This document shows, in pieces, positions 20,134 through 31,868 of a stretch of 64,000 nt of DNA (its first letter is position 1; each line of letters begins with the position of its first letter). The translations under genes were made by a program, and so were the position numbers. The notes under the pieces are model-generated. The model did no database searches, was not told where the DNA came from, and saw only the letters and a program-made list of their open reading frames with translations. This DNA is from Calendula officinalis (taxonomy: Eukaryota > Streptophyta > Magnoliopsida > Asterales > Asteraceae), in assembly GCA_963853835.1 (NCBI GenBank), contig OY970823.1:63063845-63127844 (forward strand). The letters are read 5' to 3'.

Positions 20134-22898
20134 TTATAGATTCACAACCTATAAAATAAATTGAAAAATATTCAGAAATTAATATTAATATTCATCTATA
20201 CAAAAAAAATCATGTAATCGTCACTAATTCAAGATCAAAACACAGAAAATAACTATATATTTAAAAAAAGCAGAATCATGAAACCAATTATGAATTACCC
20301 ATTTTCCTAAAATTGAGGATTAATTGTTACTTTTTCAAATCTCAAAGCACAATAAGTAATCTTTGATCTATCCACACTCAAAGCAAAAGCATAAAGAGCA
20401 TATAGTTGGCAGGCCACTCAAATTTAAAGCAATGCATGTGGTTATAGTAACCAAGAACCCTAATTTGAGTAATTTATATTTTAACAAACATAAACCCTAC
20501 AAGAAAATTCAGAAACCACCTCAAGAGCTCTCTGTGGGACAAAGTATCAAGCATGTGGAAGACATAATAATATTTAAATTATCATCAATAATAAAAAAAA
20601 AACATTATTAATTACTTGTATAAAAAAAAGAAAAGTGGAAATCTTTATACTTACTCTCGCATTCCAAGCCAAATAAAGCACAAATAGTTGATGAAAATTG
20701 CAGTACCACCAATGACCAGATCTCAATGAAGTGATTCCAAAGGATTCAAAACACAAAAATCTCTCAAAGAAACTAAAAATCATATCTTTTTCAGTTTCTT
20801 GAGCTCAATCTTCAGAAAATTAAGAAATCCAGCAAATTAAACGATCATATATGTAATCTTTCTTCAAATTATCAAACTTTGAAGCATACCCATTTAACGA
20901 AAGCTCGGAAAACCCTAAGAATAAACTAGAAAATCTTATCTTTTTCAATTTCTTGAGCTCAATCTTTATTAATCAATCAAACTATAGAAAAGCACAAAAA
21001 GAGAATTGTAGAGAGAGAGTTGGTGTTGTTATTGTTAATTTCAGGCCTCTTTCTCTCTCTGTTTACATATATACATACATTTTATATATACACACACACA
21101 CATGTGTATCACAGTTTTTCATATTTTTGTCAAATGAATAATAAGAGTGAGAGTGAGATATGCCATGCTTTGTGGTTATGTCCGCCAAAAGCATCTTGCT
21201 TCCTTTGACTCAAAATTCATCATTTTGCACCTTTATAAGTTTGGGTACATACACAACTTTTACCCTTCTAAATTGAGGTTTATGCAATTGAGCCCCTTCT
21301 AAGATTGTGATTTAGGAAATTACCCCTAATATGCCCAACATCTCTTTTCGAAATGTTTTTGTTATATGTTTATGTCAATGATGGTGTTCTTGGAAATTGC
21401 TCCGTACATATTAATAGTGGAATTAATGCTTCAAAATTAAACAATGAAAATAAGCTTTAAAAGTTGATGTATTATACAATTTAATAGAATATAACAGTAT
21501 GTTTATAAAAAATAAAAAAATTGAACTCAACAAAGTATTTTAAAGAAACTAGTATTTTGCACATGTAAGTCTAGTTTGCTATTGCACACACGCAATTAAC
21601 CTGTTAAAATATTCTCCTTACATAATTTTTCGTCTAAATGAACAACATTTTAACTTGTCAGGTGAATAAACTGACAATATTGTTACCATAAGGGTGTGGT
21701 CTGAAAGTTATTTTATGCAATGGACGTCTGGAGGCAAAGTTTGAAATTTTTACTCACAAGATTGCTTTTTTGCTCGCTTCAATAAGCCATGTTGAACCTT
21801 TAAACGTCGGTCATGTTACATGTGTTATATGGAGTATCAATTATTAAGGGTAAGTTTTGTTAATTAATAAAGAAAAAATGAAATCTTCAAACTTATAGAA
21901 AAATGCAGTGTTTATAAATATAATTGAGTTGAGTTTGATCATCTTTGAGCTCAGCTTGTTTAATTATAGAAAGTTTGAAATCATCGTATGCCAATCTTTT
22001 TTTCTTCTTATAGCCACTGTTAAATTTTCCTCTAAGTTATCAATAAACTGAACTATCCCATGCCATTTATTAAAATTGAAGTGTCACCAAACTCATTATT
22101 CGTTTGTTGTTAGTTGAAACTGCATTTAACAACTGCATGCTGCATTTAACAATTTCATTTTAGTGTAAATATATTATAGTTTGGTCTATTTTTTACAATG
22201 TTTGGTGTACTTTTTTGTGACATTTGAGAATATGTTTCGAGTAAATTACATCAAATTTTGTGTAACAAAAAAACACTACAATAGACATTTTACACCATTA
22301 CATAACAATTAAACGCACAAGGTATATTTTGAATTTATTCTATTTATTTAAATCAATTTGAAAAGATTTTATACAAAGTCTAGTATATATATTGGATCAA
22401 TTTTATTTTAGCATAAATATGTTCTTTATTTTACCTTATTTACACTACTTTTTCTTTTGAACTCATTTTTTATTTTATTTTTAATGATAATCATAATTTA
22501 TTCTTAGATATCACATGTATCCACAATAAAATTTAAAATCCTAACCATAAAGATGAGGAAAAATACTCACCAGGCCAAAAACCTATTTAACTTGAACTCA
22601 TGACTTTAAATTATAAATAAAAGTGTCTAGTATCAATAGATTATAAATTTTAAATATTTTAATATAACTTTAATATATGCATCGGATATAGTGAGAAATT
22701 ACTCGGCACTTTTTTTTTTTCTTCATTAACATGTTTTAACCACTTAAAGCGGTTTATAAATTTTGAATTGATGGACTTGATGCCAATAATTTTAATTTAG
22801 AACATAATCCAACAACTCAAATGATAGTGTTTTATCTTGTCACTATTTAGAGCACTAATAATTGAACTTAATGTTAACCAATTAGATGATATTAAAAA
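20134..22898. other. 5' region of the DUF3527 gene and intergenic spacer
   Basis: Near 21045-21110 there are CT-rich and (TA)/(CA) simple repeats, typical of a plant core promoter or 5' UTR. From about 21200 to 22898 the sequence is AT-rich spacer with no supported gene. A small duplicated phrase (TGCATTTAACAA, near 22122 and 22141) was noted. Confidence 0.5.
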
Positions 22899-23087
22899 TA
22901 AGGCTTCTAGCCTAGTGGTATAAGGTGTTGCCCATGATCCATAGGTCATAGGTTCAAGTCCCATCGTGGATTTTGGTGGTGGGATTTATTTCCCATAGGT
23001 GGAAGGTTTGAAGGAGGCATACTGCCCCTTGTGGATGTCACTGTCTATGCTCGAACCACTAACTTACTAACTTGCCGTTAAAAAAAA
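22899..23087 (+). mobile_element. tRNA-derived SINE
   Basis: A 189-bp element has a tRNA-like head with Pol III boxes: A box near TAGCCTAGTGGTA (22908) and B box GGTTCAAGTCC (about 22951). A non-tRNA body and an A-rich 3' tail follow. It is flanked by a 12-bp direct repeat TGATATTAAAAA (22887-22898 and 23088-23099), the hallmark of target-primed insertion. Confidence 0.9.
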
Positions 23088-23897
23088 TGATATTAAAAAA
23101 ATTATATCTCTACTACTTATAAAGCATTTTGGCATTTCCATCTCTACTACTTATAAAGCATTTTGGCCTTTCCATAAATAGCCGACTGAAAATTCAGCCA
23201 AATACTTGCTATTTTGGGAATTTAATCCTTTAGCTAAAAAAAACGTCAACCATGTTTCGAACCCACAAGCCTTGGGTTATAACTGCACGCATAAAACAGC
23301 TGATCTAGGCTTTTAATGGGTTTATCCTGCTAAACGCATCCTTATTAAATGTTATCACACGGGTTAAACCCAAATCATATAAAGTCTGCGTTGTGGGCTT
23401 CGACCCACCACAACAATTAAGTGGCCCATCTGGCCTTGCGTAAAACGAATCCGTTCTCCACCTGTTCGACCATTTATCTCTCCTCGTGCTTCACCCCTCC
23501 TCGATTTGTTAAACCAATCACTTCTTTTATCCTCGATTCTGCCGTGAACCCTTCGATTCTTGCCGTTTCGATTCCCTCACGTACAGTCCCCATTCTCCTT
23601 TTAATTTAGATGAGTCTTTCTTACCATTTAGGGTTTCACTTTCAAGACTCAACCAAGATAACAAAATATGAAGCAAACAAGCAACATGCATTATGCACAT
23701 CAGGGGCAATAGTAATGGAGCTACAGTTGCACAATTACCTTGTTTTTTGCTTATCGGCCCCATTTTTTAACAGAATGAGTTATAAAATATAAAGCTAAAA
23801 TACCTTATATTTACTCCCTAATATTCTTCCTATATTTTATGAAGGAAGGTGGTGGTCAACAGTCAACACGAGCAGGAAGGTTGGTGGTGGTGGGAGG

Positions 23898-24017
23898 ATG
23901 CAAAACATCGTGAAGTTGACCCGTCACGGGATCGAAAATCTTCTCAAGATGGAAGACCGAAAAGACGGTGGATGGTTGTTTTGTACACATCCTGGTCACC
24001 GTTGCCCGTTCTTTCAG
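23898..24017 (+). pseudogene. exon-like fragment inside the Helitron (unrecognised)
   Basis: A 40-codon open stretch starts at ATG 23898 and ends exactly at CAG|GTACC, a plausible splice donor. Its end reads KDGGWLFCTHPGHRCPFFQ, with Cys and His spacing loosely like a small zinc-binding finger (for example GRF-type), but I cannot assign a family. It may be a captured host exon or chance. Confidence 0.35.
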
Positions 24018-24802
24018 GTACCTTGATCTTTTTTGTATATTTGCAATGGAAGCGTTTATTGTCGAATTTGTTTATTATTTAGCTGGAAGTGGTGTTAAAT
24101 TTGCAAGTTCAATGTAGATTGTGATAAGAGGCGTTTGGTAAACAAGAATTGCGGTTCTGTAGCTACCCGGATATTCTTTTCTCAAGGCCGATTAATTACC
24201 CTTAAGAGAAAAGAGATGTCGATGGCTTTCATTAACGCCCTTAGAAGATGATGAAAAGAATAAACTTGATGTATCATTTTTGTACTGAGGACTTGTACGT
24301 GATTCTACGACTAAAGGAGATTCGGGATCGACTAGCTGTATAATACTCTGATCAGTTGTACGTACTTGCAAATTTTTAGTTGGTAGTCTCAGTTTTGGTC
24401 TGTGTTTGATGGAGGTTTCTTTTGTGGTGTTGAATGCTTAAAAATGACGTATACGTCGTTTTTGGTTGATTTGTAGATGAGTTCTACTATCTCCAAGTCT
24501 AAAAATATTAATAGAGATTGATCCATACAACCATGCTGGAATGATTGTTTCCATATTTCAAATTTTCATTAAGTATGTCGTTTTGTGATGACTTGTGATT
24601 TTTTCTTTTAAATATGACGGTTATTTATTTGATCGTAGATTCCATTTCATTTGGTAATTACTCGATTACTTACAATTTAATGTTAAAGTTGAGGATATTG
24701 GCAATTATGCTTTTTAAGATTTGGTGAGGATTTGTGTTTATCAAAATATGCATAATGTTAGACTTAAAATTATAACTTCTTTGTTATTAATATAATTTCT
24801 TA

Positions 24803-25617
24803 GAGAAACGTTTAAGGATGTCCATTATTTTTATAAAGTCATAAGGAACAAATCTCAACCATTGATCAATGGGATCTAATGGTCAAGATTAATCACATAT
24901 TTTATATATTGAGGGGTATTTTGGTCATTTTTTAAAAAATAAAAATATTTTTTTATATTTTTTATTTTTTATTTTAAAATTTTTATTTTTTTATTTTTAT
25001 TATGAAGGGGTATTTTAGTCATTTGGCACTTAAAAAAAATTTCAATTTTTTTTATTTTTTTTATTAATTGTTTTTATTAAAAAATATTATTTATTTGATA
25101 ATTACGTGTATAACTTAATCACATGTGATTTTAGTGTAAATCACATGTGATTTTAGTGTAAATCACATGTGATTTTAGTGTAAATCACATTTTAGTTAAA
25201 TCACATATGATTCAGAATGCAATCACTATGCAATAAAATTATATGTTATTAATGAAAAATTAATAATTTTTAAAAAAATAATAATAAATTAATAATTTTT
25301 TTTAAAAAACTAAAAATTGTAAAATAAAAAATAAAAAATAAAAAATAAAAATAAAAATAAAAATAAATTTTTTTTTTCAAAATGACCAAAATACACCTCA
25401 ATTAAAAATTAAAAGTTAAAAAAATTTTAAAAATTTAAAATTTTAAAATAAAAAATAAAAATAAAATAAAATAAAATTTTTTTAGTGCCAAATGACCAAA
25501 ATACCCCTCTATGTATAAAGTATGTGATTAATCTTGATCATTAGATCATATTGATCAATGATTGAGATTTGTTTCTCGGGACTTTGTAAAAATCATGGAC
25601 CTCCTTGAACGCAACTC
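24803..25617. mobile_element. Mutator-like MITE with long inverted repeats
   Basis: An 815-bp element. The left end GAGAAACGTTTAAGGATGTCC and the right end in inverse (GAGTTGCGTTCAAGGAGGTCC) continue as about 150 bp of imperfect terminal inverted repeat. This includes the block GATTAATCACATA and the phrase GGGGTATTTTGGTCATTT. A 10-bp target duplication TAATTTCTTA lies at 24793-24802 and 25618-25627. The core has three to four copies of AATCACATGTGATTTTAGTG and poly-A/T tracts. Confidence 0.92.
25117..25210. repeat. short tandem repeat in the MITE core
   Basis: Copies of a unit of 22 bases (TCACATGTGATTTTAGTGTA plus AA) lie in tandem, the last one truncated. Each unit is built on the palindrome TCACATGTGA. 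Confidence 0.9.
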
Positions 25618-25835
25618 TAATTTCTTAACCAGTTAAGCCACTAAAACATATGTTCTTTACTTGGACTAAACTTTTCTTAACAATTTTTTAACCATTAAAA
25701 TGTTGAAATTATCACTGTCACCCTATTTGCTACCACCTCCACCAACCACCACCACTATCGTACCACCCCTTAATTAGTCGCTGCAGAGTATTGTCACAGG
25801 GTATTCGCCGCCGCATTGCACGGGTGCCCTGCTAG

Positions 25836-26795
25836 TTGTTAATATTAAGAACATACAATTAATATAGAATATCAGCTATATAATTGTATTGTCAAAGACA
25901 TTAATATATTTACTTTTAGATACAATAAACATTCAGAATTATAATGTTTAGATGTACATTAATGTTAGTAGTCATATAATAAAAGGGAAATTTCTTACTG
26001 AATCCTCTAATAATAATATTTAGTTAGGATTTTTTAATATGTGACACAAAAGATTAATGACACATTAGCAAGACCCTTTTTAATTTAATTGAATGGTTAA
26101 ATTGGGAATGCGTTCCATCTAACAGTCCGACGTCCGTCGCCGGCCTCAGCCTCACTGCACGGGATCTTCCATCAACAGGTAATCTTTCTACTGCTTCTTT
26201 CAATACTCGCTCTTTTGGTGATTAAGGGAAATACAAAACCCTAGTTTGATGATTTTTCTTCGTAAGTTAATGATGATAACCAATTTTTAGCTGTTTCATG
26301 TGACTACACCTTCGGTTCAGTTACGTGATTTTTAACTATTTTTTTAGGAACACCAAGTGTTCGATGCAATTTATGAACGAGTACACAAAGTATTTTGATT
26401 CGTATATTGGCTAATTTGAAGTATTAGTGATTTCAAATTGAAATTTTCTATCTTGTAGTAAGCATTTTGATTTTGAACTGTCAAAATCTGTATATCAGGC
26501 AGAAAACAATGAAATTAAATCCTAAAATTAATTGGATTAGGCATAAATCTGTCAATAAGAAGCACAAACAGGTATATATGTGTTAGTTTTGGAAGAACCC
26601 TAGGTGAATCATCTGTTTCCTCTTTTGTTTATAATCATCTAATTAAACCCTAATCAACTGCCACAATGGAACACTTAACTGTATCTTCTTATAATTAAAC
26701 AGCATTGTTGTTATGTAGTCTCTAACTGTTCTGTTGTTTTCACATTAGGATCCAATAACTGATTTTGCAATTGTCTCAACATTTCTTAAAGAACA
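25836..26795. other. spacer and 5' UTR region of the Rpr2-domain gene
   Basis: From about 26110 the GC content rises. Likely 5' UTR splice donors are seen at CAACAG|GTAATC (26178/26179) and ACAG|GTATATATG (about 26571), suggesting 5' UTR introns. A 21-codon upstream ATG frame begins near 26509 and could be a uORF. Confidence 0.5.
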
Positions 26796-27095
26796 ATGGG
26801 CAAGAACAAGAAGGTGGTTAATGGGCCTCAAATGTCGGTTACATTAAGACAAGCTTCAACAGGGAAGAAACACACAAATGTCAAATCTTCATTAAAATTA
26901 CAGCATTTGAAAAACCTTGCAATTTGGGCCACTCAGGATGCTGCTATACCTTCATTGGGTGCCTTTTTTGGTCACCATTTTGCTGCTTCTTCTGAAGCAT
27001 TGGTGGTACCAGTTGACCCGTCCTTGTTGACTTGTCAAAGGCACTCTCTCTCTCTCTCTCTCTCAATATATATGTATATGTGTATGCGTATGTGT

Positions 27096-27128
<33 letters not shown>

Positions 27129-27900
27129 CATGTAAATATTTAGTTATTTATTTATCATACTATAACTATTTAATTCTTGCAGATGTGAATCTATACTTCA
27201 ACCTGGGTACAATTGCACCATTCGGATTGAGAAAAACAAGAAAAATGCGCGACATAAAGGCAAGAAAGCTACTACTTATCCTCAAAACAACATTGTCTAC
27301 ACTTGCCATTTTTGTTCACACCGAAATATGAAAAGAGGCACCCCGAGAAATACAAGTCAACCAAAAGTCAAACCACATCCAAAGTCAACAAATCGGAAAA
27401 CTGGTAAACTTAAAGATAACACTCTTTCAAGCACTATAGCAGCTTCATTGGGGCCCACAACAGACGAAATCAACAAGGGCAAAATGGGAATTTTGGAGAT
27501 TAATGAAACATTGAAAGTCAAAGACGATTCTGTTGATATAAAAGCTATAGTAACTCCAGTGGGGTCCACATCAGATGACCCCAAGGGCAAAACGGGTAAT
27601 TTGGAGATTATCGAAACATTGGAGGTCAAAAACGACCCTGCTGCATCTGTTCCAGTGACCCCGTTGACCAAGTCAACGTTGACTTTACTGGAGATGAAGA
27701 TGAAGAAGAGGATTCGATCAGGAACAAAGAAAAAAGTGGCACATGAAAATAGTTTGGAAGCTTCAAATGCAGAAAAATCGTCTAAAAAAAGGCGAAGAAA
27801 ATCGTGGACTAGTTTGAAGGAGATTGCTGAACGTGATGATGATAACAGAAAGAATAGGTTGATGAATTTAACTGTCCCATTTTCGAGTTTTGATGTTTAG
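26796..27900 (+). CDS. RNase P/MRP Rpr2/Rpp21/SNM1-type zinc-ribbon protein
   Basis: Two coding exons, 26796-27040 and 27183-27900, give 320 residues with matching phase. The start is the ATG at 26796 (MGKNKKVVNGPQMSVTL). The N-terminal half has the conserved LQHLKNLAIWAT and GHHFA blocks followed by a zinc ribbon, C80-QR-C83 and C123-HF-C126, as in Rpr2/Rpp21/SNM1 subunits of RNase P and RNase MRP, which process tRNA or rRNA precursors in the nucleus. The C-terminal 190 residues are Lys/Ser/Thr-rich with two diverged copies of a block around KGKMGILEINETL, and end in a basic KKRRRKSW motif. The intron falls inside the codon for R82 and begins with GC instead of GT (AAAG|GCACTC, ending TTGCAG). 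It is immediately followed by a (CT)n tract. No GT donor nearby keeps both cysteines of the first pair. Confidence 0.85.
27044..27120. repeat. (CT)n and (CA)n microsatellites in intron 1
   Basis: A (CT)10-like tract begins three bases after the exon end, followed by AT/GT-rich sequence and a (CA)12 tract. It abuts the unusual GC splice donor. Confidence 0.95.
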
Positions 27901-28200
27901 TTGATAATGTGATAGACAATTATATGAATTTTTTTAGGAATTTTGAGTTATAAATATTCGTTTTGCACTATTATTTGGTCATTAGTTGGTTTACATTGAA
28001 AAAGTGTGCCGAAATTCTTGTGTTATAAACAATCATTTTACTAATTTAATAATAATATTAAATATAAATAATTATTTCTTAAAAGAATAGGATGTTCATA
28101 TTCTTAGTTTTATTTCAAACCTATTATCAATTTCTAAAAACTAAACACTGTTTACAATGAAATAAGCTGATCACAAAAATGTTAACACAAACTAGTGTTA
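27901..28200. other. 3' flank of the Rpr2-domain gene
   Basis: AT-rich 300-bp spacer up to the proposed Helitron end; no further feature. Confidence 0.5.
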
Positions 28201-28854
28201 TCTCTCACCTATATATGGAGCAAGGATATGAATTTTTTTTGATGACGTGTCTACTCCAGCCAATCACAGCACTCCTTAATGATGACTCACATGCTGACTC
28301 AAAGGCTAACATCGTAATTTTGCACTTTGCCAGTTACATCCTACGCATCTTTCATTCTAGGGTTTTTTTTCTGGAACACTCACCCATTCTCTCCCCCCGA
28401 TCTCATCTCAGCCTCCATACGCTTCCTGGACTTCCAAAATACTGCTTCATCAACGTTTCTTCTCACACCATCGACCAATGATCTCACGGTGAAGAATCAA
28501 GGCGGCGGCGGTGGCGACAACCACCGATGATCGCGGAGCAAGGCGGCGAATTCAATTTTAACCGATCGCTTCTCGCAACAAAACCCTACCTTCAATCCCT
28601 CGCAATTGAGTGAAATGGTTATGTAAGAGTTAATTTCACTTTTCTTTAGGTTAATTTCTCCCAATTTCATTGATTCATTTACTTGATGCAGGTTGTTAAT
28701 AACATCGTACAATATTCCCTTTGGTAGACTGTATGACATTGAACCGATCGCTTTCTCGCAACAGGTACATTGCCTTTCGTTCAGTCTTATGTTAATTAAA
28801 GCAGAATTGCTCATTGATTCTTAGGTCAAAACCATCAAATATTAAAGTTACAAA

Positions 28855-29424
28855 AACTTGACTGGGACTGCTAGATATGCAAGCATGAATACTCATCTTG
28901 GAATTGGTACACATTGCCAAATATGTATGAAAAACACACTTTTATGTAGCCTTGTGAATAATGACTTTTTGTTGGTTGACTTGACTGCATAGAACATAGC
29001 ATAATGGATGATTTAGAATCTCTTGGATATGTGCTCATGTATTTCTTAAGAGGAAGGTATTTAAGTAACTTAAATACCTTATTTTTCTTTTTATTCATTA
29101 ATGATTCATGTGGTCGTTTATTATATTATATGAGCAGCCTCCCTTGGCAAGGACTAAAAGCAGGAAATACAGAAACATAAATATGAGAAAATTAGTGACA
29201 AGAAAGTTTCTACATCAGTTGAGGTATTTGATTTTACTCTTTTGTATTTAGTTATTTACTTTATTTATAGATACGGGTGTTTTTTTCTTTTTTTTTCAGG
29301 CATTATGTCGTGGTTATCCAACTGAATTTACATCTTTCTTCCATTACTGTCGTTCACTACGATTGAGGATTAACCTGATTATGCTTATTTGAAGAGACTA
29401 TCCGTGATCTCTTTATCCGTGAAG
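28855..29424 (+). pseudogene. captured casein kinase 1 (CK1/CKL) gene fragment
   Basis: Four exon-like blocks match the middle of plant casein kinase 1-like protein kinases. 28855-28906 encodes NLTGTARYASMNTHLGI. About 29002-29056 encodes DDLESLGYVLMYFLRGS. 29138-29223 encodes LPWQGLKAG and YEKISDKKVSTSVE. 29300-29424 encodes ALCRGYPTEFTSFFHYCRSL and then PDYAYLKRL in shifted frame. Splice sites (G|GT, AG|GT, CAG|) remain, so this was copied as genomic DNA, not via mRNA. It lacks the N-lobe and catalytic loop and has single-base deletions, an AAA-to-TAA change and a scrambled patch near 29170, so it cannot encode a kinase. It lies within a probable Helitron, consistent with gene capture. Confidence 0.85.
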
Positions 29425-31584
29425 GTTAGTTAGAATACACTTTTTCCGATGGCGTGTTATTTCAGTTACCTTAAGAGAAGATGAAATTTTGAAAATGTAA
29501 GTTTTAAGATTGATTAATTCTTGCTGGATGTATCATGTATGCTCTTTGTGTTTTTAATAATATTAGTGTGAGTATGTGACCGTGTGACCAAATGGTGAAT
29601 GTTATATAGACGGTTCCATAGTTGTTGTAGGGAAAATGTTCTTCAGGAAGGCAGATTAACACGTAGAGCATTGTTGTTATTCATGTTGAAAATTTTAGTT
29701 TTTTTAATCTTTATTCTCTGTGCAGTAGGATGCTGTTATGAATCTGATGCTCTAAGTTTGGTCAAGACATCCGCAACACAAATAGATATATACAATGTGT
29801 GTTTCTCTAAAGTATAATCACATATAAGTTTTGGTTGCGGTTTTAACTTATACATATAAATCATTTTATTATTTAATTTTACTTCATTAGGCTAGATCAA
29901 GGAAAAGAACACGAGAAAGTGAGTTGTATAAAACAGACAACTTATTTCAAGGATTTTCGTCATATTGCTTCATCTTCAGATCTGTAAGTTTTGCCCTTCT
30001 TTATTTTATTTTGTTAAGAATATATTCATTGTTTCAAATGGTCAACATGTCAAAAGCTAATAGACCAAAATGAATGCTTCAGAAAAGAAAAAAAAAAGCA
30101 ACAAAAAAGAGAAGAAAAACAAGCTGCACCATTAGCTACCAGAATTGAATGGCAAAGCGACGAGCCTGTGATTCAATTGATGAATCTCCTGCAAGTAGTT
30201 TCCAAAAATTAAATTTGTGTTATTATATAGAATAAATAAAATTAAATTATTAAAGCAGATGTTATGTGGCAGGCATATAGAATAAAATTAAATTATTAAA
30301 ATTGTTGGATGTAATTATATTTATAAAGGTAATTGTTAAAGAAGTTTCTTCGTATGTAGGATTTGTTATATAGTTTTGGTTTTTACAAGATGGGGCATAT
30401 TTGACTATTGGAAGGGATCAAATTTATAAAATGATTTATTTGTGTATGATTGCTGTAAGGGATCAAATTCATTTTATGGTCATTTTCTGGTGCAATCAAA
30501 TATGTATTGTTTGGTGCATTAAATTTTTGGCAATTTTGTAGTATTAGAAATTTTAACATTAAATTAAGGAGCATGTTAATTGGTTATGATGTGTTAAAGA
30601 AGATAATGATCTTGAGAGTATAATGATTATGGAGAGCTTTGTTGGCTTTATAGCATTCTTTTGTATAGTACTTCAAGTAATTAGGAGAGTATTGGCATTT
30701 GGAAGCAGATTTTCCCATTATTGGTATTTTCATTAAATATTATATAGGAAGAAAGATGTTTGGATGTTTAATGAAGAAAATTGGATCTGCTTTTATGATA
30801 GAAATATGTACGTTTGTTTTATAATTTCTTTGCATCATAGTATGTATTGTTGAAGTATTTTTGAAATTGGAGCTGCTGTGGAAAATTATGAAGATATGGA
30901 GGTTGTTGATCTTGATTTTCGAATTAGAATTTTTTATACATTTAAAGTATATCAGAAGAATTGAACTTATATTTATAGCATGTTTGACTTTATTTTAGGG
31001 GTGAGCTCTGTCATAAACCGAACAAAACTGTAACCGAAAACGATGAATTTTCAAAACTGAAACCGAACCGATAACTCGGTTCCATTATTTTAGGCTAAAT
31101 GTCAATATTTTACAAACTTTTAGTAACCAAACTAATTGTAGAGCTATAAGATACACCATCATCTATGCATTTGGAATAAAATTGAGAGTAAATTATTTGG
31201 AAGGTCCTTGTGGTATATCACTAATTAAGTTCTTGAACTTCATTTATTATACTCAGACTGGACGTTCGTGGTGTATAGATCATAGACTTTGATACACCTA
31301 TGATCCCTAATGCCATTAAACTTATTTAAATGACCAAAATTAATTAAAGTGAATGTAAAAATCAGTAAGACAGTAACTAAACATGGATGTTTTTAAAGGT
31401 AACAATTGTGACTCGACGGATTTATTCGGAGTATATGTTAAACTCTAACGGGTCAAATGAATGAACAATGGTACAATAATGCTATCACATGGAACACGTC
31501 AAATGCTAGGAAAGTGTTTGTATTAGAAGATTTTAACTTCCCAAATCACTTCAATAAATATTTAGATTCCTATTTTAATATAGT

Positions 31585-31797
31585 AATTACATAAATTGTC
31601 CTTCCATGTGGGTTGTATGAAATTATAGATTTTGTCCCTCAACTTCTCAAATTCTGAAACTTTTAATGTCAAAGGTACCTAAAAACTTAACGGCCGTCCT
31701 TAATGCTTTAGGGTCTGTTAGTGTTAAAAGTTTCAAAATTAGAAACTATCCATGTAATGGGAAAGCTCGAGTGATGAAAGGGACAATTTATGTAATT
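31585..31797. mobile_element. small MITE with about 17-bp inverted ends
   Basis: Left end AATTACATAAATTGTCC and right end GGACAATTTATGTAATT are inverse of each other. Inner sequence is also partly complementary (for example around GAAACTTTTAA). About 213 bp; superfamily not determined. Confidence 0.7.
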
Positions 31798-31868
31798 TAG
31801 TGTTTTCAATTATTTTGTTGACTGTATGATTTCACACAATTTTTTTTCATTTTTATGAATTCTATATC

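Larger units (their letters stand above)
23107..25835 (+). mobile_element. non-autonomous Helitron with duplicated 5' terminus
   Basis: The 5' end TCTCTACTACTTATAAAGCA follows host A (23106). The 3' end is CTAG (25832-25835), preceded by a GC-rich imperfect hairpin (CGCCGCATTGCACGGG) and followed by host T (25836). The first 34 bases are tandemly repeated at 23141-23174 with one mismatch, also after an A, so there are two possible 5' ends. The element is about 2.7 kb and has no Rep/helicase. The interior holds sequence resembling a 5' UTR (23420-23620), an exon-like frame (23898-24017) and a nested Mutator-type MITE (24803-25617). Confidence 0.82.

Noticed and set aside
22908..22970. Candidate tRNA gene
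   Set aside because: A and B boxes are present but no cloverleaf closes; with the body, A-rich tail and 12-bp duplication it is a SINE.
25117..25210. CRISPR-like direct repeats
   Set aside because: Contiguous tandem units without spacers, in a plant MITE.
30100..30200. Exon-like piece (reads ATRIEWQSDEPVIQLMN in one frame) in the third Helitron
   Set aside because: It may be another captured exon, but I could not name a family or confirm splice borders, so it is not listed as a gene.
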